Assembly: GCA_921293015.1 (NCBI GenBank)
Contig: OV121082.1
Coordinates: 51,108,971-51,172,970 of the forward strand
Source of the DNA: Phorcus lineatus
Taxonomy: Eukaryota > Mollusca > Gastropoda > Trochida > Trochidae
Direction: 5' to 3'
DNA length: 64,000 bases
The notes under the pieces were generated by a model. The model did no database searches. It worked only from the letters and a program-made list of their open reading frames with translations, and had not been told where the DNA came from. Position numbers and translations under genes: made by a program. This document shows positions 1-12,613 of this stretch, one piece after another. Within the stretch, counting starts at the first letter, position 1. The number at the start of each line of letters is the position of its first letter.

Positions 1-144
1 TGGGGTGGGTTACGAAGGATAATGAGAACTTCATATCTTGCTTTATGAACTTATGATTATTACAGGAGCAATTGTTGTCATAACTTTCAAATTTGAATCA
101 AGTGATTGCTATTGCACTGCTAACTATCTTGTCTTCAATAAGAT

Positions 145-519
145 TTAAAGAGCCACTCCGTGATTTTCATAACATATTATTTACCTTTGATACGATCTAA
201 ATGTCTTATGTGGTGATATAAAATCAAAACATCTTTACTTTTCATGTCAAAAAGACATATATATGACAAATGCTGGTTTTCCATGAAAATCTAAAAACAA
301 CCTCATAAATGTGCAGTGGCGTATATGTCACATCCAATATACATGGATACTAGTTATATAACCTAACAAACACTATCAACTCCTAACTGCACTCCTGGCT
401 GTTTTAGATAAGTCTCCAAAATTACGTTTGACTATATTGGTCGCACGCCACTGTCCGGTTTTCGATCAATATTGCATCGTTCTACCTTATTATTGTCACT
501 GTACAAAACAAATAAGCTG
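145..519 (-). mobile_element. TTAA-flanked MITE, family 1, truncated copy
   Basis: Begins with TTAA followed by AGAGCCACTCCGTGA and runs through the family core (CACTGTCCGGTTTTCGATCA) before losing its distal end. It is the same family as the copies at 6115, 8781, 29653, 49814 and 52783, in the opposite orientation to the 6115 copy. It is non-coding. The ends and the TTAA target site suggest a Kolobok- or piggyBac-type non-autonomous element. Confidence 0.75.
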
Positions 520-2907
520 AATAAACGTAGAATGTGTTTTCTTGGGTATTTGTGAGTTGATAGTCTAAATGAGGAAAAATATGGACCATAAAGTTGAATT
601 GAACAATTTATAGACTTAAAAACAATTTTTTCCCAATGCTGAACTGGGTTGCATAATATACAGTTACTATTCTTTCAATGTAAGAGAAAGCTTGTTTCAA
701 CAGGTGGGCAAAAGACCATAGCATGGGCCACACTCAGTTTTCCCCAGGTGAATTCTGTGGTAACCATGAAACAATAAGCACAATGCAAACAGGTACATGC
801 ACATATATTGTGGCTAGTAGTTTAGTACACTAGGATTAAAGAAGATAAACTAAGTCAACAATGTACTGTCTAACTTAGAAGCATTTCAAGTCAGAGAGTT
901 TGTGCAATGATAAATGATGTTTGAAGGGTGTTGAGAGAACTCGAACCCCACTGATTTGCCAACACTTGAGACTGTGTAGCTAACTGCAGATATTTCTTTC
1001 ACACCTCGCCTTGTGTCTCCCTACTGTGCACTGTAACACATCACAACAATACATCTTGTAAACCACATTGCTATGTTGTTAGGGCATTTTGTGTAGAGCA
1101 TACCACTTCATGTTTTGAAATGTCTTATTCGTCATTTTAACTTACAAATCTAAAATAATCAGCAAATTTTGAAACAGTAACATACATGATATCTTTGTTT
1201 TCTGAAATGTTACCTCATTTTGAATGACAAAATTCGAGTCATGCTTTCCATTAATCAATACTTTCATAAAGCACTAAATGGATATAAAACATAGTTTAAA
1301 AAAACGAAGAAATTTTTTGTGTTCATTGCAGGTTCAGGTTCTGACAATTAAATCTTTTGGCATAGATATTAGAGGGTCTGACAAAAGAGACCCTGTTTAT
1401 ATTGTGAGTCAGTGTATATTTCATTCTTTACCTAAGATAGGTGAACGAACACAAAGCACACACACAGAGTTGGCTGATATATATAATCTACACAGAGATA
1501 TTGGCTCTGTAGCTCATCACACTTTAGTAACATAGCACCACTGCCATACGAAAATTTCTTAGACAAGGGCAGTGAAATTAAGAATATCTTTTTTCATGAA
1601 AATTTAGCCTTTTCAAAAATTTAAAAGGAGGATTTGAGGAGACACTTATGGGGACATAAACAATAACATTGTTATAAAAATATAAAAAAATACTATTCCA
1701 AAATTTTAAGAAAGTCATGTGTTTTTAATTTTGGAGCCCAATCATAAGGTTTTGAGAGAGAATGCTTGCAACATACATATCATAATCAAAGGTAACATTC
1801 TTGATCTTTAAGTGAAAAGTACATTTTGAATGAATTGCAGCTTTTGGGCCACAGCAGTTCAGGAGAGGTCAAATATGTGCAAAGGTAGGGGTGACAACAT
1901 ATCCAATAAAAGACCTGAAAAGGTAAAATGTCACATTCATCTACGTTTTAATTCAGGAACATTTCTGGTTGTTCAAAATAGCCCTTGCACTGAAATTATA
2001 AGTTGGATAAGGTATCAAGAAATTTATTTTGAATAATCTAAAAGAGGAAATGGCACATTAACACTGTGTTCATGCTTCATACATAAGGTTCTATGACATA
2101 TATTAAATACTGCATGGATTGATGAAGCTCATTTCTTTACCCAAGACCATCATCTTAAAGGTATAGTCGAGCAACTGCAAAGAAATTAGTTGCTTTGATG
2201 GGGTATGATTGATGTTAACTACAAAAATATGCATGTATATCTGCTAAGTGTATTTGAAGATATGCTGAAAGTTGATATGTTTAAAGTTGTTAATGATCAT
2301 TAAAACTATAAAGAAAATAGAATGTGATAAGAAGGTAAGATTCTGTGGTTCTTACTGACATTCAGGCAAAGGCAGGAATATTTCTTTTCATTGAGTATTT
2401 TCCAGAGATAAAATATTTCTTTATAATATTTGTTGCTCATGTGATTCAAGAATTCAATTTGTGCAACAAACATATCAAACTCAAATTTCTAATCCCCAAG
2501 TGAAAAACTAGTGTTGTTAATAATGTAGTTAACTATTGTTTTGTCTGTTTAATACTTGGATCCCAATTCAAGATCTTATTAAGGGTTATATCAAGAGAAA
2601 AGGTTTGTACAGTTGACAATAAAAAGAAACCGTTGCAGGGATTTGGAAAGGTAGGGGTTGTGGGTCATTTGACACACTGGATGAGAAAATGGCCCATTGA
2701 AATTAGACATTTTACTATGGTTACACAAGAAATGGCCAGATCAACATTCCATAAATAATTAAAAGCCCTTAAAATGGCCCATTGTCAAGGGTGCCTTTCC
2801 CAATCCCTCCCATTGTTTTAGATTTATTCCCATATGTTTTTTAATTTGGTTTTGAGGTTTTTTAAAGGGGGTCAACAACTTTAATTTTTAACTTCCAGTG
2901 TTTTATT

Positions 2908-3035
2908 AGCGAGGCCCCGCGAGGGTCGTAAAACTCAATCAGCGCGCTCTCTACTCAGCGGTGTTTTTTTCTGCGCTGCATCCTACGCGCGCGGTTTCGT
3001 TACACGCGCGAATTACCCAACCGGATACGCGTGTG
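2908..3035. other. CpG-dense patch in AT-rich DNA
   Basis: About 130 bases contain many CG dinucleotides (runs such as GCGCGCTC, ACGCGCGCGG and ACACGCGCGAATT), while the flanks are strongly AT-rich and CpG-poor. No ORF, tRNA or clear inverted repeat is seen. It could be the end of an old transposon, an unmethylated regulatory island or a short promoter. Function is not known. Confidence 0.4.
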
Positions 3036-5689
3036 AGAATGTCCTTTTAAACAAATCGTTCTACAACTGAACTGCCATATGAGATATGAGATATGAGAAA
3101 AAATATATAAATCTTTGTAAAGTGAAATCTTTTTTAGTTTTTATTTCCCTCACCTTTTACAAAATCAGATAAACAATTCTGGTGATCTGGTATTATGCAG
3201 TTGTTTACATTTAACTTGTAAGCTTGGACACTACAAACTTCACAATATTTCTGTCGATATTTTTAAAAGTTAGGTTTTGACTTGTGTGGATATTTTTTGA
3301 ATTTTCGTCACTATTACTCAATTCCTAACTATTTGAAATTTCTTATCTATGGCAGATAGGGGTTTGAGGGTTGTTTTTTCATATTTGGAAGTAAATTGAA
3401 CCTGGATTAAACAACTGTAAAATCAATGCACTTTTAATATTGATACAATTCACATATAGTTATCCAACTTTTCAAGAGCATAATTAAACACCAAGTTGAC
3501 ATTTAACAAAGACACAATCATTTTTCAGAAATTTAAGACACGTTTGCCATAATTTTAAAATATCACTGATAGTTATAAAAAGGGAATACATGAAGGATAT
3601 ACTGGTCACTAGTTATAAAGTTTAACTAAAAGGGTTACCTTGATGATAGGGTGTTTTAAACTGTTTTTTTGGGTCCGGTTTAGTATGTCTCGCATTTGAG
3701 TTGACTATTCATCAGTAAAATTTTAAGGTATAATCTCATGATGATACAATCGAAAATTGATTTAATATTTTCATTATTTCAAAGTCATCGACAAGGGGTT
3801 CACCTCGTACATCATGCGTCCCGATAGTTCCGATATGGGATTTCTAATTACGAATGGATAAGAATAAGAATGACTTGAAAAATGATGTATACAAACTTGG
3901 CAGTAATTGTTAACGTATATGTATTTACCAGTCTTACAGAGAAAAGGGCACCAACAATCTGAGCCATAATTAATGATAGATTCACTTTAGTAAATGACAA
4001 TAAAAATTATCTCGTCCTAATCCCGGATTGACAAATAGTTACTTTGTTTTGATTTTTTTTCGCCAATTATTCACAGTAGATGAACACATGCTTTTGACAT
4101 TTAAAAGATAGTGAAAAATATAAAATATAGTTGGATTAATCTTGAACATGAGCAAAACCGCATAATCTACATTTTGTTATAGATATATCTTATTCCATGT
4201 AGTCTCTCAGACATTATACAATGCATGAACGGTAAAGCTGAAATCAACAATGATGTTATCTAATTTATCAGCCAACCAGTCAGGCATAAAGCAATAAAGC
4301 ACAGCTGTCCTCGGAACAGGAAATGATAATAAGGATATTATGTAAGAGATCGATCACATACGTTGTTTATAACACTTCAAGGAAGTTATATAGTACTTGG
4401 AAAGTCTGGTCTAAACAGTCACTGTAATCTCGCTCTACTCCCATGTTTTCAGTTGACGAGCTGGAATAAACATTGTCAATTCACTTCCTCTCTAATTCTG
4501 TTTTATTTGTTTATGATTGTATGTGGGCGTAGGGCAGCTTACTGAAATTAAAGAATTGATTTTTTCGAAATAATTGCATTTTCATCACTTAAATGCCAAA
4601 ATCATGATATTTACTTATTTTCAATAATCATCGACAAAAGGCCAACGGCTGTACGGCAAGGACATGCTCCCCCTATAGTCGACCGATTGCAGGTCTCACA
4701 GCGACATGTGATAGTAGAGAAGCTATAGCCATTTTCCATTTTGGACTGCAGGCATCGTGTTGTTGGGTTGAAGTTTAACGTCTGCTTCCACCATTGTGTT
4801 ATGTCGCCGACGTGGGGCCTATGCCTTAGTTATTTGCAATGAATGGGGGAATAAGATTTAGAATATGTCATAGACACCCAAATTAAGTTAATAAAAGTTC
4901 TAAAGTGGTAAAAAAAAAATCAATTTGGAATTTGGAATTCAGGCATCGTGTCAGGAACGAAAATGAATGATCAACGATCGCATGTAATAAAGGGGATTCC
5001 CCTGTCACAATGACCGCTTGGCCGGCGCCCAGTCCGTGTCACGTGACCTCTTTCCCGGCTATGGCAATTACGTAACTGCTGGTCAATTAGGTCTGAAAGG
5101 CTAGGGTTGTTGTTCCCCTTTAATTTCATCCCCCTACCTTGAACAACCTCTGAAATACTAATTTTGCACACATTCATTTCACATTAAAAGATCTAAAGAA
5201 TGAAACGAAAGATCTGAAGGGAAAAGGACATTTCGGTGGAAGGTATATGTGTAAGTGTTGTGTGCATGACATTTATTTGGTGACAAAATGCTTTAATCAT
5301 AGATCACACAGCAAACAACTTACACTTTAAGTCCTTGATCAAATGGGACTGACTTTCTAACGTATTTTGACATTATCTATACTGGATCTGTCAGCTGTTT
5401 GATGTTGTCAGGGTTGCCAGTCATCTTCACTATCGTGGACATGAACAGAGTTCTTTTAACTTTTTGATTTTCGTTGCTGTTACTGAATTCAAAGTCAAAT
5501 CAAACCCAATGAGATGTCAACAAGAGTCATTTTGAATGGGATATGTCAGTTTTCGGACATATCCCGCCTTGGTATAGGGGAATGGTCATTCACATCATTA
5601 TATGCCTCAGCTGTCACTTAATAAACATGCGTTAATGAGATAGCAATGTCCTCAGTTTTATCAACGCAAGTTAACGAAAGAGCACTTAG

Positions 5690-5775
5690 CTCGTATGCAA
5701 ACAAACATGGCGGAAATCTATCCCACAATCCAACAGTTACTCAATTTGAGCATGCGCAGATTGTGTAGCTAGCCT
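5690..5775 (+). promoter_or_regulatory. Possible promoter-like segment with ATGGCGG and NRF1-like site
   Basis: A short segment has ACAAACATGGCGGAAAT (an ATG in good start context opening a 21-codon frame ending at TAG) followed by GAGCATGCGCAG, close to an NRF1 site. No downstream exon could be joined to it, so it may be a promoter relic or chance. Confidence 0.2.
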
Positions 5776-6114
5776 CGTCGACTGCTTCATTTAGGTCGTT
5801 GCCTAGAGACGATAAACACAATTTTCCAAGTTTTCTAAAGGAAAGTGAGAAAAAGATAATAGTTGAAAAAGGTCCATCGAAAAATATAATATCAATTATT
5901 TTGACGATTCTTTTCTCAATGATGGAAAGCCTATATATATATATATTCTGGATGATAAAATGTTCAAGTCAATCAATGCAATATTATACTATACGGTTGT
6001 TGGAAAAAGTTACATTAGCCTTTTAGAATTAAAGAATACAAGTAGGGCTATCCATCCATTAGGTCTGGCATATTGTAAAAAAAGTCGTTCGAGATGAATT
6101 TGTTTAATCGGATG

Positions 6115-6585
6115 TTAAAGAGCCACTCCGTGAGTTGTCGGAGTCATACATGCCAAACTTTAAAATCAATGGTGTCATTTGATCGCGAAGTATCGACTGT
6201 TACCAAAGAGACACATTTTAAAGCTCATTGTTTTTTAACAGTGACAATATGAAGGTATAACGTCGCAATTTTGATCGAATAGTGGGGCGCGACAAATAGT
6301 CAATCGTAATTTTGGAGACTTATCTAAAACAGCCAGGAGGGCAGTTAGGGGTTGATAGCGTTTGTTAGGTTATATAACTAGTATTCATGTATATTTGACG
6401 TGATATCTACACCTCTGTGCATTTATAAGGCTGTTTCATGGAAAACCAGTATTTGTCATATGATGGCCTATGACTTTTGGACATGAAAAGTTAAGATGTT
6501 TCAATTTTATATCACCACATATATGACACTTAGGTTCGTATCAAAGGTAATAATATGTTATGAAAATCACGGAGTGGCTCTTTAA
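6115..6585 (+). mobile_element. TTAA-flanked MITE, family 1, complete copy
   Basis: Complete non-coding element of about 470 bp. TTAA at each end is followed by perfect inverted termini AGAGCCACTCCGTGA / TCACGGAGTGGCTCT. The interior includes GATCGCGAAGTATCGACTGT, a run around CCAGGAGGGCAGTTAGG, and ATATCACCACATAT. It is used here as the orientation reference for the family. Confidence 0.88.
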
Positions 6586-6860
6586 AAGGGACTTTTTATT
6601 TAATCAGTTTTTCTTTACTAAAACACAAAAACATTTAATTAATTTCGAAACTAAGACCAAATTTGTTAGATCATCCTATCGATATGAAAAGTATAAGTAA
6701 GGGCTAAACAAATTAGAATTTATGAATTTCATTAGGTTTAGCACTTAGCAGATAAAGATAACGGTATAACTATACTTAAGGCCTAGCTAGAGGTTATTGA
6801 ACATTGGTTTCCAGTATGATATCATTTATATCACATCCCGTGACGGGGAAAAGCCAATAT

Positions 6861-7347
6861 TTTAAAGAGACACAGAGTATGTTTCATAGATTTTATTTGG
6901 CTTAAAAGGGCCCCAAATACCACCTGTCTTTAGTTCAATTCAAACATCGTCTCTTAACTTGCATCTTTATATTTAAATGCCATAATCAGGATATATTCTC
7001 GTTTTCAATGATAATAGAAAAACGCCATATAGGTTTTTATAAGTCAGAATTGTGCATCTAGTCATGTTACAATTTTAGTTAATTGATCTAATAAACACTA
7101 TCAACAAATATTTCCCCTTGTATCTGCTGTAAAAAAAAGTTCCCAAAATTATGTTTGAGTCATTGGCGCGCGCCATTGTCCGGTTTTCGATCATAACCTG
7201 CGTGTTAAAACTGTTAAATGTCTCCATACTGAATTGATCAGCATAAGATGATGGTTTTTAAAGACAACCACTATTTCTTTATAAAATGACACCATTTCGA
7301 AAGTCTAACATAATTGACTCCAACAACATACTCTGTGTCCCTTTAAA
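6861..7347 (+). mobile_element. TTAA-flanked MITE, family 2
   Basis: About 487 bp. The right terminus reads ATACTCTGTGTCCCT-TTAA and the left reads TTAA-AGAGACACAGAGTATG, an inverted repeat different from family 1. The interior keeps a family-1-like block (GGCGCGCGCCATTGTCCGG, TTTTCGATCATAA), so the two families share a core but differ at the ends. Non-coding. Confidence 0.75.
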
Positions 7348-7590
7348 GATTGGGTAGTGAATATAAATTATTAATCCCGTCACGAGATAAGAGATGAGTG
7401 ATATCACTCTGAAAACCAAAAATATTTTGTTTATCATATGCTTCTGTGGCTGAAAATGTGGTGGTTTACGTATTAAACTACTTCACTTGAGGGGTTTCTT
7501 GCGACGTCATACCATTGGTTACATCGTCATTTAGCAATGGCGATGACGTCGTGTTGGTTGTAGAAGTGACGTCAGGATATTGTAGATGTA

Positions 7591-8658
7591 CAAAAAAGTT
7601 CGTAGAACAAGCATGATGTGCCAATACACTACTTTTAAAGTATCTATAAACATAGAGAGCTACCTTTTCGGAAGCTACCATCGGTAGAGTAGTTTTCGAG
7701 ATGTCACATCCCAAAGTGCAAAAGGAAATTAATGTCTACACAGAAAATCCACGAAGACATGGTCGATGGCTGGTGACTCCCTTGCATGCTCTACAGTTGC
7801 CAAGTGGGTTGTCAGGTCTGGTCGGCCAAGAACCTCCACCAAAGATATCCAAGTTGATGCTGTTCACGACATGGTGCTTGCAGTCAGACGTGTCACCGTT
7901 CATCACATAGCTGAGACAATGGGCATTAGGTTTGGTCGGTATACACAGTACTGACAGATGTTCTTAACACGAGCAAGCGATCTGCACGGTGAGTGGCAAA
8001 AATGTTAACTGGTGACCAGAAAAAAAAACGCCTGGACATTTCAAAAGATAAGTGACCCAGGATGAGACGTGGGTACATCACTTTGACTCGAAACCAAAAG
8101 CCAAAACAAACAGTTGAAGCATGCCAATTCCCAACCAAAAGTTCAAACAAGTTCCATCTGCTGGAAAGATGATGGCCCTAGGTTTTTGGGAAAGCCAGGG
8201 TATCATCATGATAGATTAGGCCAAACTATCAACGGGACATATCATGCTAATCAACTGAGGCAATTGAGGGCAGCCATCAAGGCCAAGCGTTGAGGGTAGC
8301 TCAGTGCAGGGATGCTGCTCCTTCAGGACAATGCTCCCGTCCACACAGCACATGTTGCTGTCACTGCCGCGACCGAATGTGGTTTTTAAATTCTCCCATA
8401 TCAACCCTACTCTCCATATTTGGCACCATCGGACTTTTTCCCTTTCCTCAGTCTAAAGAACCATTAACTTGGACGCCGTGGTTACAGCCGTGGGGAGATT
8501 TCTTGAGACAAAGGATGCTAATTTCTACAAGAATGGCACAATAAAGCTGGAATATTGCTGGTCCAAATGTATTGATGTCAGTGGAGACTATGTTGAAAAT
8601 AAAAATGACAAAATGATACTTTGACGTTTGTTTTCAATGTCATTCTACGAACCTTTTG
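7591..8658 (+). pseudogene. Decayed mariner (Tc1/mariner) transposase and its element
   Basis: Near-matching inverted ends (about CAAAAAGTTCGTAGAA at the left, the reverse complement at the right, about 8641-8658) bracket a broken plus-strand mariner transposase. Recognisable pieces, in order and across frames, are KIHEDMV, STVAKWV, RSGRPRTSTKD, VHHIAETMG, a DQKKKRLDISK block, VTQDETWVHHFD (first catalytic Asp, about 8053-8090), LLLQDNAPVHTAH (second Asp, about 8317-8355) and PYSPYLAPSDF (about 8404-8436), ending in GDYVE. The linker before RSGRP is missing several residues, there are several frameshifts and stops, and the third catalytic Asp position (normally YSPDLAPSDF) is Tyr. The copy cannot encode active transposase. 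Confidence 0.88.
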
Positions 8659-8780
8659 ATTTACCATCGTGAACATGACGTCATCCAATCAGTTATATCT
8701 TAACTGCCATGAAATAGGGTTATCAAATTAAAGTGGTGAGAACACTCTTCTCAAACCGAGCAAGCTCAGTCTCTAACCGC

Positions 8781-9192
8781 TTAAAGAGCCACTCCGTGAG
8801 TTGTTGGAGTCATATGTGCCAAACTTATTGTTTTTTATAGTGACAATATGAAGGTAGAACGTAGACATTATGATCGAAAACCGGACAGTGGCTTGCTCAA
8901 ATAGTCAAACGTAATTTTGGAGACTTATCTAGAACAGCAAAGAGGGCAGTTAGGAGTTGATAGGGTTTGTTAGGTTATATAACTAGCATCCGTATATATT
9001 GGACGTGATATCTACACCTCTGTGCATTTATAAGGCTGTTTTTAGATTTTCATGGAAAACCAGTATTTGTCATACATATGTTTTTTGGACATGAAAAGTT
9101 TAGATGTTTTGACTTTATATCACCACATATGACACTTAGGTTCGTAATAAAGGTAAATAATGTGTTATGAAAATCACGGAGTGGCTCTTTAA
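8781..9192 (+). mobile_element. TTAA-flanked MITE, family 1, internally deleted
   Basis: Starts TTAA-AGAGCCACTCCGTGAG and ends TCACGGAGTGGCTCT-TTAA. It is about 60 bp shorter than the 6115 copy, lacking the GATCGCGAAG block near the left side. Same orientation as the 6115 copy. Non-coding. Confidence 0.88.
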
Positions 9193-12009
9193 CATTTAAT
9201 AAGCTTGCATAGAATAATTAAGGTGATAGTTATCTGCATGTGTTGTGTCACTTGTGTCTTTTATAAGTTAAGAGATAATAAGGTCTAATTTTTTAATCTC
9301 ATTTTGTAATTATAGATAATTATCAACTATGTAAATATAAAATAAAATTGTGTTGTAGAAAATATTGTACGGACGCTTCATTACAGTGTTTTGAGGCCAA
9401 TATTTGTTGAATACCTTATAACCATCACATTTTCTTTGTCATAAACATTAAACTGCGCGTCAGCCTACTTTTCATATACTTATTTTTCTTACTTCTATCA
9501 ATTCACAAATCAGCCTTTCAATAGAAAATCAGTTTCGTGTCCAACTTATCTGCCCAATCTGCGTATTCATGTCGTATTAAAAGTGAATTGGCATGATCTA
9601 TTTTCTTCTGATTAATAACAAGTGTTTATGTTTCATGTGTGTGTGTGTTCATGCTTCAGAAGAAAGAAGTGTGAACCTCTGTCAATAATACTGATTTAGA
9701 TTTCACCATGATAACGTGTTAATCTGCATATGGTTCGATATTTGGTGACTTGTGTGAGTAACAAAGGACTTTACCAAAAGTATCTCATGGTGTTTATTCA
9801 TCGAGAAGTGCTGACTGCTGCTGACTAGCATCAGTTAATTCTAATATTTTCAGCAAAGTGACAAAATAAAAACATATACAGCGACTGACGCGAGTCGATT
9901 TGTCTGTAATTTTCAAAAGCTGAGACAGTTCACTACGACAAATTGCAGTTGATATTTTTGGATCGGCTATTTCATCAGTACTTTATGTAAAGTGGTAGTG
10001 CTTTTCGGTTTGTGCACTGCTGTTCGATTTTCAAAGTAAGCTCTGTATATCTATGTCTGCCTACTTGGCACTTTGAATATATAAGTGAGGTGTTTTTTAC
10101 TTATAACAGGATATATGGTATCAAGATATGTATTAAAGCCTGATAAAATGTCATTTAAACACGGCGTGTCCTTAACATTAAAGCTAAAACAAATGCCTTT
10201 CTGAAATAAATAGTTCTACTGAATGCTATAACTACAGTTGTAAATGCATAAACATTTGACGTTTTATGTGCGGTTGTTTCAAATTTGTAATGTATTGATT
10301 TTGTTTTTGCGACTGTGACATTGATACTTGAAGACGTTTTTTTCTGAGTAAAACAAAGGAAAGTGTAATTATCAAAGATTAAGTTGGAAAGATGATAAAT
10401 CTCATTAATATCCACTTGAACCAAACATGCGTAACGCTCTGCTCTTCTGCAGCGAGGAACGACTGGTATGTGCGAACTGATTTTACTGAGATTGGGTCTT
10501 GATATAAGGATCGATTACAAAATGGAGGTTGACGTTAAGCGTTTTAAGGATACAGGTATTTTGTGACCCTTGAGAAACATATGTCCACCCATCTTCACCA
10601 CTTCTGTAATTTAGGTTATATCTAAATAGCGAAAAACATAATTCGCCAAATCTCTTAAAGTGATACTCTTCAATAAATATATTTAAACGATGTTTAATTT
10701 TTTCTTTGAACCAAAAGCTGTCCAGAAAAACTGTCCTCACTCCTAGTTAATGTGACCGTATAGAGTATGTTCTAAAATAGAAACATTGGGCTGTTCCGAA
10801 CTCGACTTAAATTAATCCTCCACAACATTCGCGTATTTATAGTTAGGAGATAAACCTAATGTGTTTGAAAATCAGAGAAATGTTATATTGGAATGATAGC
10901 GAGTAAAATTCTAATCGAAACCGAACGCGCATTACACAAATATCGTAATCATTTCATTAAACGTTCAAATTCATAATCCAATTAGGTTCGGACATAAACA
11001 TAGGCTTTCAAAACACGATATTTCTAAATTTTAGTTTCCATGGTTTTGTAGTTCATGTTCGAAAAAAGGGCGCCTGCCAAACTATCATATGCTTGTCCTA
11101 GAATCTGTTAAACTATGATATGCCTGTATGATTAAAATGGACTGTGCTCAAAAGAATTAAAGTTTCAAAATATTGTTACTACCGGGATACGAACTCTTAG
11201 CGTTCGGTGGTTTCCTCTGCACGGGCAACAATTATATTGACCGAGTTGACCGGTAGAGTAAATATTTTGAATCTTTTATTCCACGGAAAACGGTCGATTT
11301 TAACGAATCTATTAATATGAATGAATCAGTAAGGAAGGAGTAAGCTAGCATATACTCAGAAAAGTCGTGATTTTCCGTGTAAAGAAGTTGTTATTCAGAA
11401 ATCTTGCTGTCCATAATACGCATGACCTTGAAGCTGCCATTTGTAGTATGCATATCCTAGAGTCGTTTTGCGTTCGCTTAATCATTTTCCTTAATCAAAA
11501 TCACAACGACCACAGATGAATGAATTTTTGTAGTCTCGGTTTATTTCAACTTCAAATTTTAGTAATGACCTGTGAACCCCTTGGACAAATGATAACTGCA
11601 TTTGCGCTGGGTGATGCAAATGAAATCGTCATGTTGAAAATGTTCGGACCATTTGGCATTCAGTCGCCTCTCTCTGAAAAAAAAGGAAAAAATAACCATC
11701 AAACTTAAAGACTGACCATTCTGAAATGTATTAACAATCATATACGCAAATATATATGAACCAATTTGCATGGCGTCTCCATCATAAACAGTTATGCGCA
11801 CGGAAGAGTACACTTTGTTTAGACTATCACTTAAAATGAGCAAGGAAATCTGAAAAAACTTCGATAAAAATGAAACATCATTAGAAGACTCTTTTAAGTT
11901 TCCGCTGAATCTCATATTTTGAAAATATGCCTCCCAGAAGTACCAAAGCACACAGTTGATTTGTCAATCGCACCTCAATCCACTCTCTGTACTCCCATTT
12001 ATAGGCTAA
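9193..12009. other. Intergenic, no supported gene
   Basis: Several minus-strand open frames of 85-130 codons lie between 10.15 and 12.09 kb. The longest (11559-11951) has a weakly CUB-like stretch (ITVYDGD ... SLSLMV) and a strong acceptor-like polypyrimidine-CAG near 11.68 kb. No chain of compatible exons could be built, so no gene is called. Confidence 0.4.
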
Positions 12010-12613
12010 AAACGTACAAGCGCAATCAATATTTTTTAAATACAACGAATGCACAGCAAATGCATATCTCTCGATGTTACCAACCTTACGCACTCAGATA
12101 ATCTACCTCGTCAGTTATTTAGAAAACATGTACGTATTCAGGTCATAAAATTGCTTCTAAAAGATCGAAAGTATTTCATACAATGTTGCATTAATTCCAC
12201 ATGAACTATGATATCGGAAATATTTCAATTCAGCTTACAACCAGATAAGCGAAAACAGCAGCCACTTTGGTTATTCCAGTAACAATGCCGATCAAATCGG
12301 TTAATGAACAAGAGTATTTTAACAAAGTATGTTTCGTCCTATGTTTTCAGTCAAAGTTTAGGCAAATTTAAAAGTTGCACACATACATATTTTGTTCAAC
12401 TGTCAGTAATTTTTTCCGCTTTGCGCATAGCTGACCATAGATTTCTATTACATTTCTAAGACGTCTAAGCATTTACAGTTTTGATTGCAGATCAGTTATG
12501 AAGAATCATATATATTTCAGTGCATCGAAAGAAAGCTGTAAAGTGAATGTCGATGTCCTCATATGGCCGAAAGTAGCCAATCAGAACCGAAAAAGCTTGC
12601 TATTGTGATTTTA
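12010..12613 (+). repeat. Diverged copy of a TTAA-type repeat also found at 55.7 kb
   Basis: Aligns by eye along its length with 55718-56300: shared blocks include ACAACGAATGCACAG, TAATCTACCTCGT, TACGTATTCAGGT, GATATCGGAAATATT and CTGTAAAGTGAATG. The ends are degraded here and the TTAA flanks are lost, so this is the older copy. Non-coding. Confidence 0.65.

Larger units (their letters stand above)
520..6114. other. Gene-poor intergenic stretch
   Basis: No coding region is supported. The open frames here are short (60-85 codons), lack recognisable domains and sit in AT-rich sequence. Two internal points stand out and are listed separately: a CpG-dense patch near 2.9-3.04 kb and a promoter-like segment near 5.7 kb. 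Confidence 0.6.

Noticed and set aside
1278..1535. 85-codon open frame
   Set aside because: No domain, no splice context, AT-rich; length expected by chance in this amount of sequence.
11559..11951. 130-codon minus-strand frame with a CUB-like stretch
   Set aside because: Only a few CUB-like residues, no conserved Cys pattern, and no neighbouring exons in a compatible phase.
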